From assembly GCA_934184665.1 (NCBI GenBank), contig CAKPSX010000003.1:1-64000 (forward strand): 64,000 nt of DNA. The letters run 5' to 3'. The notes beneath the pieces were generated by a model, which had not been told where the DNA came from, searched no databases, and saw only the letters and a program-made list of their open reading frames with translations. This document shows positions 28,492 to 38,415 of this stretch, piece by piece. Made by a program: the position numbers and the translations under genes. The stretch comes from an uncultured Clostridia bacterium (GTDB taxonomy: Bacteria > Bacillota > Clostridia > TANB77 > CAG-508). Numbering within the stretch: position 1 is the stretch's first letter; every line of letters starts with the position of its first letter.

Positions 28492-29301
28492 CTATTTTGC
28501 ACTAAAATATGGTGCAAAACCTTCATTTATGTTTCCATTTACATATACGGTTCCAGAATTATCCTTTTCTTCTTTTAATATAGCTTTTACATAAAACATC
28601 TTCTCACTTAAATCTTCAGCATCTCCTAAATTTATAATTATGCTATCATCTTTGTAATGTAATACATATTCATTTGCCACATCTATTTGTACTATATTTT
28701 GTTCTATTCCGATTTTTTCATTTTCTGCTTTTATATGAAGTATTTTCTCCATTTTATCTAAATCATTTTGCTCTAACCTTTTTAATTGTTTAGCTTGTTC
28801 TTCTGAAATACTCATACCTGTAATTGTTTTTAAGTCTGCTTTTGTTGTTGATGTTTGAAGTATATGTCCTTGTTCATCTATGTATATATATGAACCTGTC
28901 TCTGTTAATATTTGATAATCTTTTTTTCTTTCTGTTAATTGTATTTTTATTTTATTTGGATATACTTTTTTTAATTTTACATCTTCTATATATCCGTTTT
29001 CTTTCATTTTTACTTTTGTTACTAATTCTGATGTTAAAAATATATTTTGTCCAACTTTTATGTCTGATAAACTTATAGCTTCCTCTTTTGTAATTTCTAC
29101 ATTGCCCTCTATTTCTACTTGCTTTATATTATATGTATCAGATTTTAAAAGATATGCTAAAATTGCTATAACAATAATTATTGCAAAAATCACTATAATT
29201 TTTTTGTTATTTATTTTTTGATTATTTGTTTTATTGTTATTTATTTTTTTTCTTTGAGCTTCTTTTTGCTTTCTTCTCCTTCTGCTCCTGCTTTTATTCA
29301 A
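28492..29301 (-). CDS. ftsQ: Cell division protein FtsQ/DivIB
   Basis: About 269 aa. Very basic cytoplasmic head (KSRSRRRRKQKEAQRKK), one helix (IIVIFAIIIVIAILAYLL), a POTRA domain (IKQVEIEGNVEITKEE; NIFLTSE) and the FtsQ domain (YPNKIKIQLTERK). Scaffold of the septal synthesis complex. The start is unclear: AGGAAGGA lies 11 nt before TTG 29301 and 2 nt before GTG 29310; ATG 29325 is upstream of the SD. Confidence 0.9.
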   Translation of the reverse strand: MNKSRSRRRRKQKEAQRKKINNNKTNNQKINNKKIIVIFAIIIVIAILAYLLKSDTYNIKQVEIEGNVEITKEEAISLSDIKVGQNIFLTSELVTKVKMKENGYIEDVKLKKVYPNKIKIQLTERKKDYQILTETGSYIYIDEQGHILQTSTTKADLKTITGMSISEEQAKQLKRLEQNDLDKMEKILHIKAENEKIGIEQNIVQIDVANEYVLHYKDDSIIINLGDAEDLSEKMFYVKAILKEEKDNSGTVYVNGNINEGFAPYFSAK

Positions 29302-29338
29302 TTTTATCACAATCCTTCCTAACATCTTTAAATTACAT

Positions 29339-29394
29339 AAAAAGATAGTAAATGCTACACATTGTATATTTTATCACATTTACTATCTTTTTTT
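29339..29394 (-). terminator. Long-stem terminator after murA
   Basis: AAAAAGATAGTAAATG and CATTTACTATCTTTTT make a 16-bp stem with about a 24-nt loop between murA and ftsQ. It should limit read-through from murA into the division genes. Confidence 0.8.
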
Positions 29395-29428
29395 CCATAC
29401 TTTTTCTTAAATTTTCTACACTTTTTTA

Positions 29429-30679
29429 TCAATCTTCAGTATAAATTTCAGCTCCTAGCTTTTTTAATTTTTGTTCTATATTTTCATATCCTCTTAAAAT
29501 ATAATGAATGTTGTCTATTTGCGTTTTTCCTTTCGCTGATAATGCCTCTAATATCAATGCTGCACCACCTCTCAAATCATTTGCAACAACATTTGTACCT
29601 TGTATTCTTCTTGAGCCCTTTATTATTGCCGTTCTGCCTTCTACCTTTATTTTGGCTCCCATTCTATTTAATTCCTGAGTATATTTATATCTACTTTCAA
29701 AAATATTTTCTGTAACAATTGATGTACCTTTTGCATGTGTTAGTAATGCTGTGAATATAGATTGTAAATCAGTTGGAAAGCCCGGATAAGGCATTGTTTT
29801 TATATCAACAGCTTTCAATCTCCTTGGTGCAATTATTTCTATTTCATTATTTTGAGTTATTATTTTACAGTTTGTTTCTTCCAATTTATTTAGTATTGGC
29901 TCTATATGTCTTGGATTAGCATTTGTTATTTTTATATCTCCCCCTGTTATTGCTCCTGCTACTAAATATGTTCCCGCTTCTATTCTATCTGGCATAATAT
30001 TATAACTTATTTCTGATAGCTTTCTTACTCCTATTATTTCTATTCTATCCGTTCCTGCGCCTTTTATTTTTGCCCCTGCTTTATTTAAAAAATTCACCAA
30101 ATCTTCTATCTCTGGCTCTTTGGCTGAGTTCGTCAATACCGTTGTCCCCTCTGCTAAACATGATGCAAGTATTATATTTTCTGTTGCTCCAACACTTGGA
30201 AAGTCAAGATTTATTTGTGTTCCTACTATTTCCTCAGAAGAACATACTATTTCACCATATTCTTCTTTTATCTCTATTCCTAATTTTTCAAATCCTTTAA
30301 GATGTAAATCTATAGGTCTTGCTCCAATATCACACCCTCCTGGATATGAAAAATTAGCTTTATGATATTTTCCTATTATTGCACCTGCTAATATCACTGA
30401 TGACCTCATTTTTCTCATTAATTCTTCTGGTATTTCATATGTATGTACTTTACTTGTATCTATAATTACTTTATTGTTTTTCTTTGTCACCTTTCCACCT
30501 ATATCTTTTATTATTTCAAACATTGTTTGCACATCTTGGATATTTGGCACATTATATAATGTTGTTCTTCCTTTAATTAATACTGTTGCTGCTATTATAG
30601 GTAATGCCGCATTCTTTGAACCTGATATTTTAACTTCTCCCTTTAACTTTTTTCCTCCATGAATTATAAACTTTGACAT
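29429..30679 (-). CDS. murA: UDP-N-acetylglucosamine 1-carboxyvinyltransferase
   Basis: 416 aa. First committed step of peptidoglycan synthesis. GSKNAALPIIAA near residue 20, the catalytic Cys in SYPGGCDIGARPIDLH about 115, and MPYPGFPTDLQ about 300. The Cys (not Asp) is retained, so fosfomycin sensitivity is expected. Firmicutes often have two paralogues; which one this is cannot be told, though location next to ftsQ is the classical position. Confidence 0.97.
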   Translation of the reverse strand: MSKFIIHGGKKLKGEVKISGSKNAALPIIAATVLIKGRTTLYNVPNIQDVQTMFEIIKDIGGKVTKKNNKVIIDTSKVHTYEIPEELMRKMRSSVILAGAIIGKYHKANFSYPGGCDIGARPIDLHLKGFEKLGIEIKEEYGEIVCSSEEIVGTQINLDFPSVGATENIILASCLAEGTTVLTNSAKEPEIEDLVNFLNKAGAKIKGAGTDRIEIIGVRKLSEISYNIMPDRIEAGTYLVAGAITGGDIKITNANPRHIEPILNKLEETNCKIITQNNEIEIIAPRRLKAVDIKTMPYPGFPTDLQSIFTALLTHAKGTSIVTENIFESRYKYTQELNRMGAKIKVEGRTAIIKGSRRIQGTNVVANDLRGGAALILEALSAKGKTQIDNIHYILRGYENIEQKLKKLGAEIYTED

Positions 30680-30888
30680 TTTTTCACCTCTTTTTTGTTT
30701 TGATATATTTTATGTAATTTATTTATAAGGTGTGCTATTTTATATATCGCCACTACATGAAAGAAAAATTCTATTGTAATAATCTGTTATTTTAATTTAT
30801 TTTGATTGCTTACCTTTAACTTTTTATTTTTCTCTTTTTCTTTTATCCTATCTGAAATAATATCGGTGAATGCCTATAATTTGTCATT

Positions 30889-31197
30889 CTACTTATTTTC
30901 AATTAAATCGGTGTAATATATAATTTCTTTGCCTAATTTTTTGGCATAATCTATTTCTAGATTTGTACTATTGCCTATATAATTATCTACATTTACAACC
31001 AATATGGCATCAGAAAATTCTATTCTTTTAAAATGTGCTTCTTTCAATTTCATTAATTGTCCTTCTGTCCTTTTAATATTTTCTAATACTGGATATACTG
31101 GTGTAAGAATGCAATATCCTTCTAATGCCATTTTTTCTGCAATCTTCATCATCTCTTTTTTAAATTTTAAACTTCCACATAATGTGATTACTTTCAT
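30889..31197 (-). CDS. Nucleoside 2-deoxyribosyltransferase-like protein
   Basis: 102 aa. ITLCGSLKFKKEM at the N-terminus, SDAILVVNVDNYIGNSTNLEIDYAKKLGKEI at the C-terminus: the Rossmann-like NDT/DUF4406 fold with its typical Glu near the end. Substrate unknown; could act on modified nucleotides. ATG 31197 with SD GGAGG is chosen; the frame upstream is open but lacks an SD. The 209 bp between it and murA holds nothing recognisable. Confidence 0.8.
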   Translation of the reverse strand: MKVITLCGSLKFKKEMMKIAEKMALEGYCILTPVYPVLENIKRTEGQLMKLKEAHFKRIEFSDAILVVNVDNYIGNSTNLEIDYAKKLGKEIIYYTDLIENK

Positions 31198-31303
31198 TTC
31201 AATACCTCCATATGTTTCAATATTTATCATTTTCCGTTCCATTTTTTTATATACTTTTATCTTTATTATATTAGGTATATTATAGTTTCCTGCAAATTTA
31301 GAA

Positions 31304-31492
31304 TTATCTAACAATTGCTATACCTATTGCTATGCATCCTACTATAGTATTAATCATTCCCATTGTTTTTGAAACAGTGTCTCCCATAATATAGTATTTA
31401 TTATAATCTTCTGGATTATAACATATCTCAACCTCTTGTCCTATTTCATATTTAGACAAAGAACTTCCACTCGAAGATTCTTTTACAATATT
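31304..31492 (-). pseudogene. Remnant resembling the C-terminus of a DUF3592 protein
   Basis: An open frame of 62 codons with no start codon after its upstream stop. KYEIGQEVEICYNPED followed by a single C-terminal helix is the usual ending of DUF3592 membrane proteins; the N-terminal helix and start are missing. Probably a decayed gene; a frameshift at its 5' end is the alternative. Confidence 0.5.
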
Positions 31493-31586
31493 TTAAGCAA
31501 AGTGTTTTGCGAAATCTTGTTTAATTATTTTCAATTTAAACGCCATCCTTTCGTTTGGATGATTTTAATATTGTTTTTAGGCAACA

Positions 31587-31623
31587 AAAAAATCAACCAG
31601 ATTTTATTTTCTGATTGATTTTT
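31587..31623 (-). terminator. Terminator of tRNA-Leu
   Basis: Same hairpin as at 1738 (48 bp nearly identical, 31587-31634), ending in a T-run on the minus strand. A second hairpin (31663-31685, GACTTAAAGC/GCTTTAAGTC) lies immediately after the tRNA. Confidence 0.85.
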
Positions 31624-31690
31624 GTATCTATCTGTCGTTTTCCGGCATTCAAATACAAAAAAGACTTAAAGCAAAGCTTTAAGTCATCTG

Positions 31691-31778
31691 TGGTGCAGAT
31701 GGCCGGAATCGAACCGGCACGGTTTATTCAACCGCAGGATTTTAAGTCCTGTGCGTCTGCCAGTTCCGCCACATCTGC
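31691..31778 (-). tRNA. tRNA-Leu (TAA)
   Basis: Class II tRNA with long variable arm (GCGGTTGAATAAACCGT), acceptor stem GCAGATG/CATCTGC, anticodon loop ACTTAAAA with TAA, T-loop GGTTCGATTCC, encoded CCA. Confidence 0.96.
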
Positions 31779-31812
31779 ATTTATAACTGGCATTTGTCTT
31801 ACGACAATGACA

Positions 31813-31841
31813 ATTATAATATTTTTATAGCAGTTTGTCAA
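31813..31841 (-). promoter_or_regulatory. Promoter of tRNA-Leu
   Basis: On the minus strand, TTGACA (31836-31841), a 17-bp spacer and TATAAT (31813-31818): full consensus, about 35 bp upstream of the tRNA. Confidence 0.88.
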
Positions 31842-31951
31842 TAGATATTTCAAAAAAATTAAAAATATTTTTTGAAAGTTGGTTAAATTATAATTATGAT
31901 ATTGTTACAATGGAATTTCTCTATTTCTCCATCTTTCATAGAATTATAAAT

Positions 31952-33391
31952 TTAATCTTTTTTTAGTTCTTCTATAAACATTTTATTTAACATTTGTGGG
32001 TTTGCTTTTCCTTTAGTTTCTTTCATTGCTTGACCTACTAAAAATCCTAATGCTCTATCTTTACCTCCTTTATAATCTGATATTGATTGAGGGTTCGCAT
32101 CTAATATTTTTAGTACAATTTCTTTTATTGCATTTTCGTCTGATATTTGTACCCAACCTTTTTCTTGTATTATTGTTTCTGGGTCTCTTGGATTTTCAAA
32201 TAGTTCTACTAATACTTTTTTTCCAATACTTGAACTTATTGTACCTTTATCAATTAGCATTACTAACTTTCCTAGTTGGTTTGCATCAAAAGGAATTTCA
32301 ATTGGTTCCATTTCTGTTTCATTTAATATTCTTGATATGTCTGATATTATCCAATTGTTTACCGCTTTATAATTTCCGCATACTTTTGATGCTTTTTCAA
32401 ATAAATCTGATAAATATTTTGAAGATGTAATTATATTAGCATCTTTTTCTGATAACTTATATTCTTCCAAATATCTTTTCTTTCTGCTTTCTGGTAATTC
32501 AGGTAAACTATTTTTTATATTTTCTATATATTCATCTGATAATTTTATTGCTACTAAATCGGGTTCCGGAAAATATCTGTAATCTTGTGCATCTTCTTTA
32601 TCTCTCATTGAAAATGTTTTTCCAGATACTTCATCCCATCTTAATGTTTCTTGTGTAATTGTTCCACCATTATCTACAACTTCTACTTGTCTTTGTATTT
32701 CATATTCAACAGCTCTTGATATACTTCTAAATGAGTTCATATTTTTCATCTCTGTACGTGTTCCAAGTTTAGTTTCACCTTTTTTACGTATAGATACATT
32801 TACATCAGCTCTGAATGAACCTTCTTGCATTTTGCAATCTGAAACTTCGATATATTCAAGTATTGATTTTAATTTTTTTAGATATGCGTCAACTTCTTCA
32901 ATTGTTCTTAAATCTGGTTCAGATACAATTTCTATTAATGGCACACCTGCTCTGTTTAAGTCAACTAATGTGCCTCCACCTATATCATCATGATTTAATT
33001 TTCCAGCATCTTCTTCTATATGAATACGTGTTATTCCTATTTTTTTATTTCCATTACTTGTTTCAATTTCTATATATCCATGTTCACAAAGTGGTTTATC
33101 ATATTGTGATATTTGGTATGCCTTTGGTAAATCTGGATAAAAATAATTTTTTCTATCGTTTTTGCAATTTCTTGATATTTCACAGTTCGTTGCAAGTCCT
33201 GCTTTTACAGCATATTCAACTACCTTTTCATTTAATACTGGCAATGTTCCTGGCATTGCAGTACATATTGGACATATTTGTGTATTTGGCTCTGCACCAA
33301 ATGCTGTTGGGCAGTTGCAAAATATTTTTGTTTTTGTTGATAGTTCGGCATGTACTTCTAAGCCCATTACTACTTCATAATCTTCTCTCAT
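31952..33391 (-). CDS. gatB: Asp/Glu-tRNA amidotransferase subunit B
   Basis: 479 aa. Kinase/tRNA-binding subunit that activates Glu-tRNA(Gln)/Asp-tRNA(Asn) before amidation. GLEVHAELSTKTKIFC near residue 10, zinc-type Cys pairs in NCPTAF...CPICTAMPG, GVPLIEIVSEPD about 155, and the C-terminal YqeY-like tail domain (GFLVGQAMKETKGKANP). No SD is visible before ATG 33391, whereas a perfect one is stranded about 120 nt upstream at the end of gatA. Confidence 0.97.
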   Translation of the reverse strand: MREDYEVVMGLEVHAELSTKTKIFCNCPTAFGAEPNTQICPICTAMPGTLPVLNEKVVEYAVKAGLATNCEISRNCKNDRKNYFYPDLPKAYQISQYDKPLCEHGYIEIETSNGNKKIGITRIHIEEDAGKLNHDDIGGGTLVDLNRAGVPLIEIVSEPDLRTIEEVDAYLKKLKSILEYIEVSDCKMQEGSFRADVNVSIRKKGETKLGTRTEMKNMNSFRSISRAVEYEIQRQVEVVDNGGTITQETLRWDEVSGKTFSMRDKEDAQDYRYFPEPDLVAIKLSDEYIENIKNSLPELPESRKKRYLEEYKLSEKDANIITSSKYLSDLFEKASKVCGNYKAVNNWIISDISRILNETEMEPIEIPFDANQLGKLVMLIDKGTISSSIGKKVLVELFENPRDPETIIQEKGWVQISDENAIKEIVLKILDANPQSISDYKGGKDRALGFLVGQAMKETKGKANPQMLNKMFIEELKKD

Positions 33392-33513
33392 AATTATTTT
33401 AAAGATAATAGCTATCTTACGGCATTAAAATTAAATTAAAATGCGATTACATACACCAGTTTGTGTACCTTTTCCTTTTAGTTTAATTCTGCCTAGCAAT
33501 ATAACAATTCTCT

Positions 33514-34995
33514 TTAAAATTGTTCACCTCCTTTGAATGTTGGTTTATATTTCTCACGGAAGTTTGTTTCTTGTTCATATGCATATGCAGCATGTAATAT
33601 TTTTTCTTCTTCAAACTTATTTCCTATTATTTGCATTCCTATAGGCATCCCTTCACTATTTACTCCGCATGGGATTGATATACCTGGTAATCCAGCTATA
33701 TTAACAGATACTGTACATATGTCTGCTAAATACATTTCCATTGGGTTTGTTGATTTTTCTCCTAGTTTGAATGCAACTGTTGGTGATGTTGGTGTTATAA
33801 TGATATCATATTTTTCAAAAGCTTTATTAAATTCATTCATTACTAATGTACGAACTTGTTGTGCTTTTTTATAATATGCATCATAATATCCTGAAGATAA
33901 TACATATGTTCCAAGTATAATTCTTCTTTTTACTTCTGTTCCAAATGCTTCACTTCTTGATTTTTTATAAATCTCCTTTAATGTTTTAGCTTCTGGTGCT
34001 CTATATGTGTATCTTATTCCATCAAATCTGCCTAAGTTTGAGCTTGCCTCTGCACAAGCAATTATATAATATGTTGCTAAAGCATAGTTTGAAATATCTA
34101 ATGAAAATTCTTCAATTTCTGCTCCCATTTCTTTATATTTTTCTATTGCTTTTTCAAGTGATTCTTTTACTTCTGGATTTATTCCCTCTCCATAAAATTC
34201 TTTTGGCACTCCTATTTTTAATCCTTTTACATTTCTTTTTAGTGATTGAGTATAATCTTTTGGTTCAGCATCTACTGATGTTGTGTCTTTTTCATCATGT
34301 CCAGCTATCACATTTAATAATGTTGCACAGTCTTGTACATCTTTTGTAAATACTCCTACTTGGTCTAGTGATGATGCAAATGCGACTACCCCATATCTTG
34401 AAACTAGTCCATATGTTGGTTTAAGTCCAACTACACCACATAAACTTGCTGGCTGGCGAATACTTCCACCTGTATCTGTTCCTAATGCCCATGGAACCAT
34501 ATTGGCTGCAACTGCTGCCGCTGAGCCTCCTGATGAACCGCCTGGCACTCTTGATAAATCCCATGGATTTCTTGTCTTTTTAAAATATGAATATTCTGTT
34601 GAACCGCCCATTGCAAATTCGTCCATATTTAATTTACCAAGGTCTATCATTTTTTCTGCATTTATTTTTTCCATAACCGTTGCATCATATGGTGATACAA
34701 AATTTTCTAGCATTCTTGATGCACAAGTTGTCTTTATCCCTTTTGTACATATAATATCTTTTATTCCGATTGGTATTCCTGCTAGCTCTCCTACCTTTTC
34801 TCCTGCATCTATTTTTGCTTGTATTTGTTCTGCTTGCTTCATCCCCTCTTCTGTAAGCTCTGTAATAAATGCTTGTACATCCTTTTCTTTTTCATTTATT
34901 CTATTAATATATGCTTCATTAATTTCTTTTATTGTTAATTCTTTGTTTTTAATTTTTTCTTGTAATTCGTGTACTGTTAATTCTGTAATTTCCAC
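33514..34995 (-). CDS. gatA: Asp/Glu-tRNA amidotransferase subunit A
   Basis: 493 aa. Amidase that frees ammonia from glutamine. Catalytic Lys in [10 protein letters not shown] about 78, cis-Ser in [13 protein letters not shown] about 155, nucleophile region [13 protein letters not shown] about 178. GTG start at 34995 with SD GGAGGA. Between gatC and gatB, the usual operon order. Together the three genes imply Gln-tRNA and/or Asn-tRNA made by transamidation. Confidence 0.97.
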   Translation of the reverse strand: MEITELTVHELQEKIKNKELTIKEINEAYINRINEKEKDVQAFITELTEEGMKQAEQIQAKIDAGEKVGELAGIPIGIKDIICTKGIKTTCASRMLENFVSPYDATVMEKINAEKMIDLGKLNMDEFAMGGSTEYSYFKKTRNPWDLSRVPGGSSGGSAAAVAANMVPWALGTDTGGSIRQPASLCGVVGLKPTYGLVSRYGVVAFASSLDQVGVFTKDVQDCATLLNVIAGHDEKDTTSVDAEPKDYTQSLKRNVKGLKIGVPKEFYGEGINPEVKESLEKAIEKYKEMGAEIEEFSLDISNYALATYYIIACAEASSNLGRFDGIRYTYRAPEAKTLKEIYKKSRSEAFGTEVKRRIILGTYVLSSGYYDAYYKKAQQVRTLVMNEFNKAFEKYDIIITPTSPTVAFKLGEKSTNPMEMYLADICTVSVNIAGLPGISIPCGVNSEGMPIGMQIIGNKFEEEKILHAAYAYEQETNFREKYKPTFKGGEQF

Positions 34996-35049
34996 TTAGA
35001 TTCCTCCAATCTTTATAATAGGAACATCTCACTTTCCTATTTTACTATA

Positions 35050-35337
35050 TTAATTTATTACTTTTGGTATTTTAAACATATGTTGTTTTTGCTCTGGTGC
35101 ATTTTGTAATAAACTATCAGTATCTTCAAATCTTTTTATTTCATCTTTTCTAAATTTATTTTTGGCATTATTTGTTCCTATTGTTACATCTAATCCGTCA
35201 ACAGGTGCATTATTTACTATATTTGCAAAATTTAATATATCTTGTAAATGTAACATGTATTTTTCAATTTCTTCTTCTTTTAATTCTAATTGTGCTAAAT
35301 TTGCTATATGCAATATTTCTTCTTTACTTACTTGCAT
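35050..35337 (-). CDS. gatC: Asp/Glu-tRNA amidotransferase subunit C
   Basis: 95 aa. Small subunit that stabilises GatA-GatB. ILHIANLAQLELKEEEI at the N-terminus and a C-terminal QNAPEQKQHMFKIPKVI are diagnostic. ATG 35337 with SD GGAGG is used; the ATG at 35373 would add 12 unsupported residues. First gene of gatCAB. Confidence 0.95.
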   Translation of the reverse strand: MQVSKEEILHIANLAQLELKEEEIEKYMLHLQDILNFANIVNNAPVDGLDVTIGTNNAKNKFRKDEIKRFEDTDSLLQNAPEQKQHMFKIPKVIN

Positions 35338-35413
35338 AATAACCTCCTCATTTTCTATTCGTTTTCTTAACATAACATATTATATACTGTTTTTTCCAAA
35401 ATTACAAGTAAAA

Positions 35414-35437
35414 CCCCTTAGTTTTTTACCTAAGGGG
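35414..35437 (-). terminator. Terminator between the DUF3048 gene and gatC
   Basis: CCCCTTAG and CTAAGGGG enclose an A-rich loop; on the minus strand TTTTA follows. It isolates gatCAB from upstream transcription. Confidence 0.85.
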
Positions 35438-35475
35438 CATAAACTGATTAAATTTTCTGATACTTTTTATAGTTA

Positions 35476-36528
35476 TTATTCAATAACCACATTGGCTTCT
35501 GTTGGGCAAATATTTACAAATGTATTTCCATCATTTACATTTATTTCATTTCCCTGTAAATCTTTATAAACTGTTTGAGCATCTCTAGCATTTTTCGTAC
35601 ATTTGATTTTTATTGCCTTCCCATTTGTTATATAATATCCATCAAAAGTTCCAATATTTTTTAATCCTTGTCTTCCTTTATTTTCGCTATCTGTTAAATC
35701 ATAATTATCGCAATATGTTATAATTATATTTTTAGTTGTGACACTTTCTCCTGTTGTATAGTCTTTTTGAAGTTTTCCTCTAGCATATCTAGTATATACC
35801 TTCTTTTCAGCATCATATTCATATGTGACTGTTTGTAATTTTGAATGTGGTATTGTAACTTTATTTGCAGATACACTATCTTGTGATGTTAATTGTATTT
35901 CATCTATTGAATAATTTAAAATACTTTCTTTTTGTGATGTCGTCCTATATTTATTTCTTTCTGCAATTTTTAATATATTTTCTGTGCTTGTTAATACATT
36001 ATGTGGTGCTGCTTTATCTTTGACTCTCCAAAAGCTTGATGAACTTTCTGTTATTCCATTTATATTATTTATTCCTAATGTGCTTATATCACTTTCAGCT
36101 TGAGGGCTCCATCCATAATGCACATATATTGCATCATTTTCTAAAGCATAATCTAAGAAATAATGTCTTGAACTTCTTACTGGTCCGATTTTATCAACAT
36201 TTTGACCTTTAAATACTGCCAATAATCTAGTTTCTCCTCCTTCAACAACAATTTCATAAACCATATATGCTTTGTTTAAGTTTGCTTGAGGCCACGCACC
36301 TGAATGATTATCAATCATAACTGCTATTGCTCTACTATTTCCTCTGAATATTTGGGGTTGATTTTTATCTACTACTAATTCTCCATTATCTACTTCTGTA
36401 TTTGTTTCCAAAGAATCTCCGGTATTTCCTTTATCTCGCGTTATATATTTATATATAAACACTCCACCTGCAACAAGTACAAGTATAGATAAAGTACATA
36501 TCAAAATAATTACTTCTTTATTTTTCAT
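35476..36528 (-). CDS. DUF3048 (YerB-like) exported protein
   Basis: 350 aa. N-terminal anchor helix (VIILICTLSILVLVAGGVFIY) without a lipobox Cys, then the DUF3048 domain: IAVMIDNHSGAWPQ, MVYEIVVEGGETRLLAVF, IGPVRSSRHYFLDYA. Extracytoplasmic and of unknown activity; B. subtilis YerB is a lipoprotein and interacts with wall synthases in some reports. SD GAGAAAGGA 13 nt before ATG 36528. Confidence 0.92.
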   Translation of the reverse strand: MKNKEVIILICTLSILVLVAGGVFIYKYITRDKGNTGDSLETNTEVDNGELVVDKNQPQIFRGNSRAIAVMIDNHSGAWPQANLNKAYMVYEIVVEGGETRLLAVFKGQNVDKIGPVRSSRHYFLDYALENDAIYVHYGWSPQAESDISTLGINNINGITESSSSFWRVKDKAAPHNVLTSTENILKIAERNKYRTTSQKESILNYSIDEIQLTSQDSVSANKVTIPHSKLQTVTYEYDAEKKVYTRYARGKLQKDYTTGESVTTKNIIITYCDNYDLTDSENKGRQGLKNIGTFDGYYITNGKAIKIKCTKNARDAQTVYKDLQGNEINVNDGNTFVNICPTEANVVIE

Positions 36529-36582
36529 CTATTTTATTCAATCCTTTCTCAATGTGCATATTATGGGAAATTGAACTATAAT

Positions 36583-37065
36583 TTATTGGTCATTTTCTCT
36601 CACAATTCCCAGTTTATTTAATACATTCTCTTCTTTTGGTCTCATTATAATTTTATCTTTTTCCTCTATATGATCATATCCCATTAGATGATAGAAGCCG
36701 TGTACTAACATATATGAAAATTCTCTTTCAAAACTATGTCCATATTCTTTTGCTTGTTCTTGTACTCTTTCAATAGATATTATTATATCTCCTAATATAT
36801 CTTCATGTTCAAAATTCATGTTTTTTATTTTTTCATCTAATTCAAACTTTTCAAACATAGGAAATGACAATACATCTGTTTCTCTATCAATATTTCTATA
36901 TTCTTTATTTGCTTTTCTGATATTCTGTGGAGTTGTTAATATTATGTTTATATATAGTTTTGATTGTTCCAACTTTTCCTCTTTAAAGCACTGTTCTATT
37001 ACTCTTTTTATTATGTCCTCATATTGATGGTTTTCTTCTATATCTAAATATTCTAATTCATACAT
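36583..37065 (-). CDS. ybeY: rRNA maturation endonuclease YbeY
   Basis: 160 aa. Metal-dependent RNase for 16S 3'-end maturation and quality control. The zinc motif HGFYHLMGYDH (about 125) is intact and DVLSFPMFE about 60 matches the family. In most Firmicutes it lies behind phoH and yqfD; here an unrelated gene replaces phoH between yqfD and ybeY. Confidence 0.95.
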   Translation of the reverse strand: MYELEYLDIEENHQYEDIIKRVIEQCFKEEKLEQSKLYINIILTTPQNIRKANKEYRNIDRETDVLSFPMFEKFELDEKIKNMNFEHEDILGDIIISIERVQEQAKEYGHSFEREFSYMLVHGFYHLMGYDHIEEKDKIIMRPKEENVLNKLGIVRENDQ

Positions 37066-37147
37066 ATTTTTTCTGCCTTTCTTAGTGTATCACCATTTTA
37101 TTATAAACAGCTCTATTTTTGATAAAATTGTTTATCATATACTATAA

Positions 37148-38368
37148 TTATGCACTTATTAATTCTTTAACTTTTCTTTTATTTACTCTGCTATATTTTT
37201 TATTTTCTGTTCTTACTGATTTTATTTCTTTCATTACACCATAATCTATTAATTTTCTGTGATAATATTTTATTAAATTACTATAATCTCTTTTGTCTTT
37301 TCTTATTTTTTCTATATCATCTCTAATAAACAATATTTCTTTTTGTTTCACATATTCTATATAATCTGTTTCTTTTAATTTTTCAATTATTTTATATTTT
37401 TCATATAGACTTTTAAATTCTTCCCTATCTTTTTGGTTTTCCCAATATACTTTTGTTGCTAATAGTCTTATATTGTAATCTTCTATTAATGTTAATAACA
37501 TTGTATAAGCTCTTTCTCTTTTTGTTGCAATTTTTGTGTCTTGTACAAGACTTCTTGCATCTTTTAATAGTTTCATATAACATTGTTCAGCAACAACTAA
37601 TGGTAAACTGTGTGTAAATAAGTTCCTACTGATTCCTAGTAAAATCATATTTTTTTCTATATTATCTCTAGCATCTAATTTACCTACAGTAAATTTTTCG
37701 TATTTTTCATACTCTTTTGAAATCTTTTCGAATTTTTCATCATTCATTTTTAATGGTATTATATTTTTTATGTAATCTTCTAGTGTGTCAAATATCTTTA
37801 TATATACCCATTCTTTTGTTGAATCATATATATTTGTATTATCTGCTAATTTTATAGAATAATTTTTTAATATTCCTTTATATAATGAATCTTGTTTTGA
37901 TACATAAAATCTTTGATATTTTTCAATTACTTTTTCTTTTCCTGAATTCATTACAGATTCTTTGTCAAGTTCTAATAAATATTTTTGTTTTCTATATTTA
38001 TATTCTACATATTCATTTTCTTTTAATTGAACTATACCATAATATTGAGATAATGCCATACTTTCTAATTTTGTTGCTGTTTCATTTTTTACTTTTTTGT
38101 ATATTGTATCTAATACATATTTATCTAAAGCTTCTAAATATGCTGTGTAAGCATCCTCATATTTTTTCTCTACTATCTCTTTTTTACTTGGTTCAATATC
38201 CTCATCTCTTGTAGCTTCATATGCCTTTATTAATGCATTTCTTTTCATTCCAATGCGCATACCATTGATTCCTATTTGTGTTGGTATTAATAATTTTGTT
38301 AATGTATTTGTTAATTTATTGAAAAATGTTTTATCTGTTCCTACTACTCTTAGACTTCTTTCTTCCAT
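37148..38368 (-). CDS. Unknown charged helical protein in the usual phoH position
   Basis: 406 aa, rich in Lys, Glu, Tyr and Ile; predicted largely helical, with no membrane segment, signal peptide, P-loop or metal motif visible. PhoH would show a GxxGxGKT P-loop, which is absent. It lies between yqfD and ybeY on the same strand, so it is probably transcribed with them. ATG 38368 follows SD AGAAAGGG by 8 nt; the GTG at 38377 lies inside the SD. Function not recognised. Confidence 0.75.
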   Translation of the reverse strand: MEERSLRVVGTDKTFFNKLTNTLTKLLIPTQIGINGMRIGMKRNALIKAYEATRDEDIEPSKKEIVEKKYEDAYTAYLEALDKYVLDTIYKKVKNETATKLESMALSQYYGIVQLKENEYVEYKYRKQKYLLELDKESVMNSGKEKVIEKYQRFYVSKQDSLYKGILKNYSIKLADNTNIYDSTKEWVYIKIFDTLEDYIKNIIPLKMNDEKFEKISKEYEKYEKFTVGKLDARDNIEKNMILLGISRNLFTHSLPLVVAEQCYMKLLKDARSLVQDTKIATKRERAYTMLLTLIEDYNIRLLATKVYWENQKDREEFKSLYEKYKIIEKLKETDYIEYVKQKEILFIRDDIEKIRKDKRDYSNLIKYYHRKLIDYGVMKEIKSVRTENKKYSRVNKRKVKELISA

Positions 38369-38415
38369 ATAATTCACCCTTTCTAAGTTATCTGGTAGGC
38401 AGGTATATTATTATT

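Noticed and set aside
31436..31618. Plus-strand 60-codon frame
   Set aside because: Overlaps the DUF3592-like remnant and the tRNA terminator; no SD.
37148..38368. PhoH assignment by position
   Set aside because: No P-loop or other PhoH motif in the protein.
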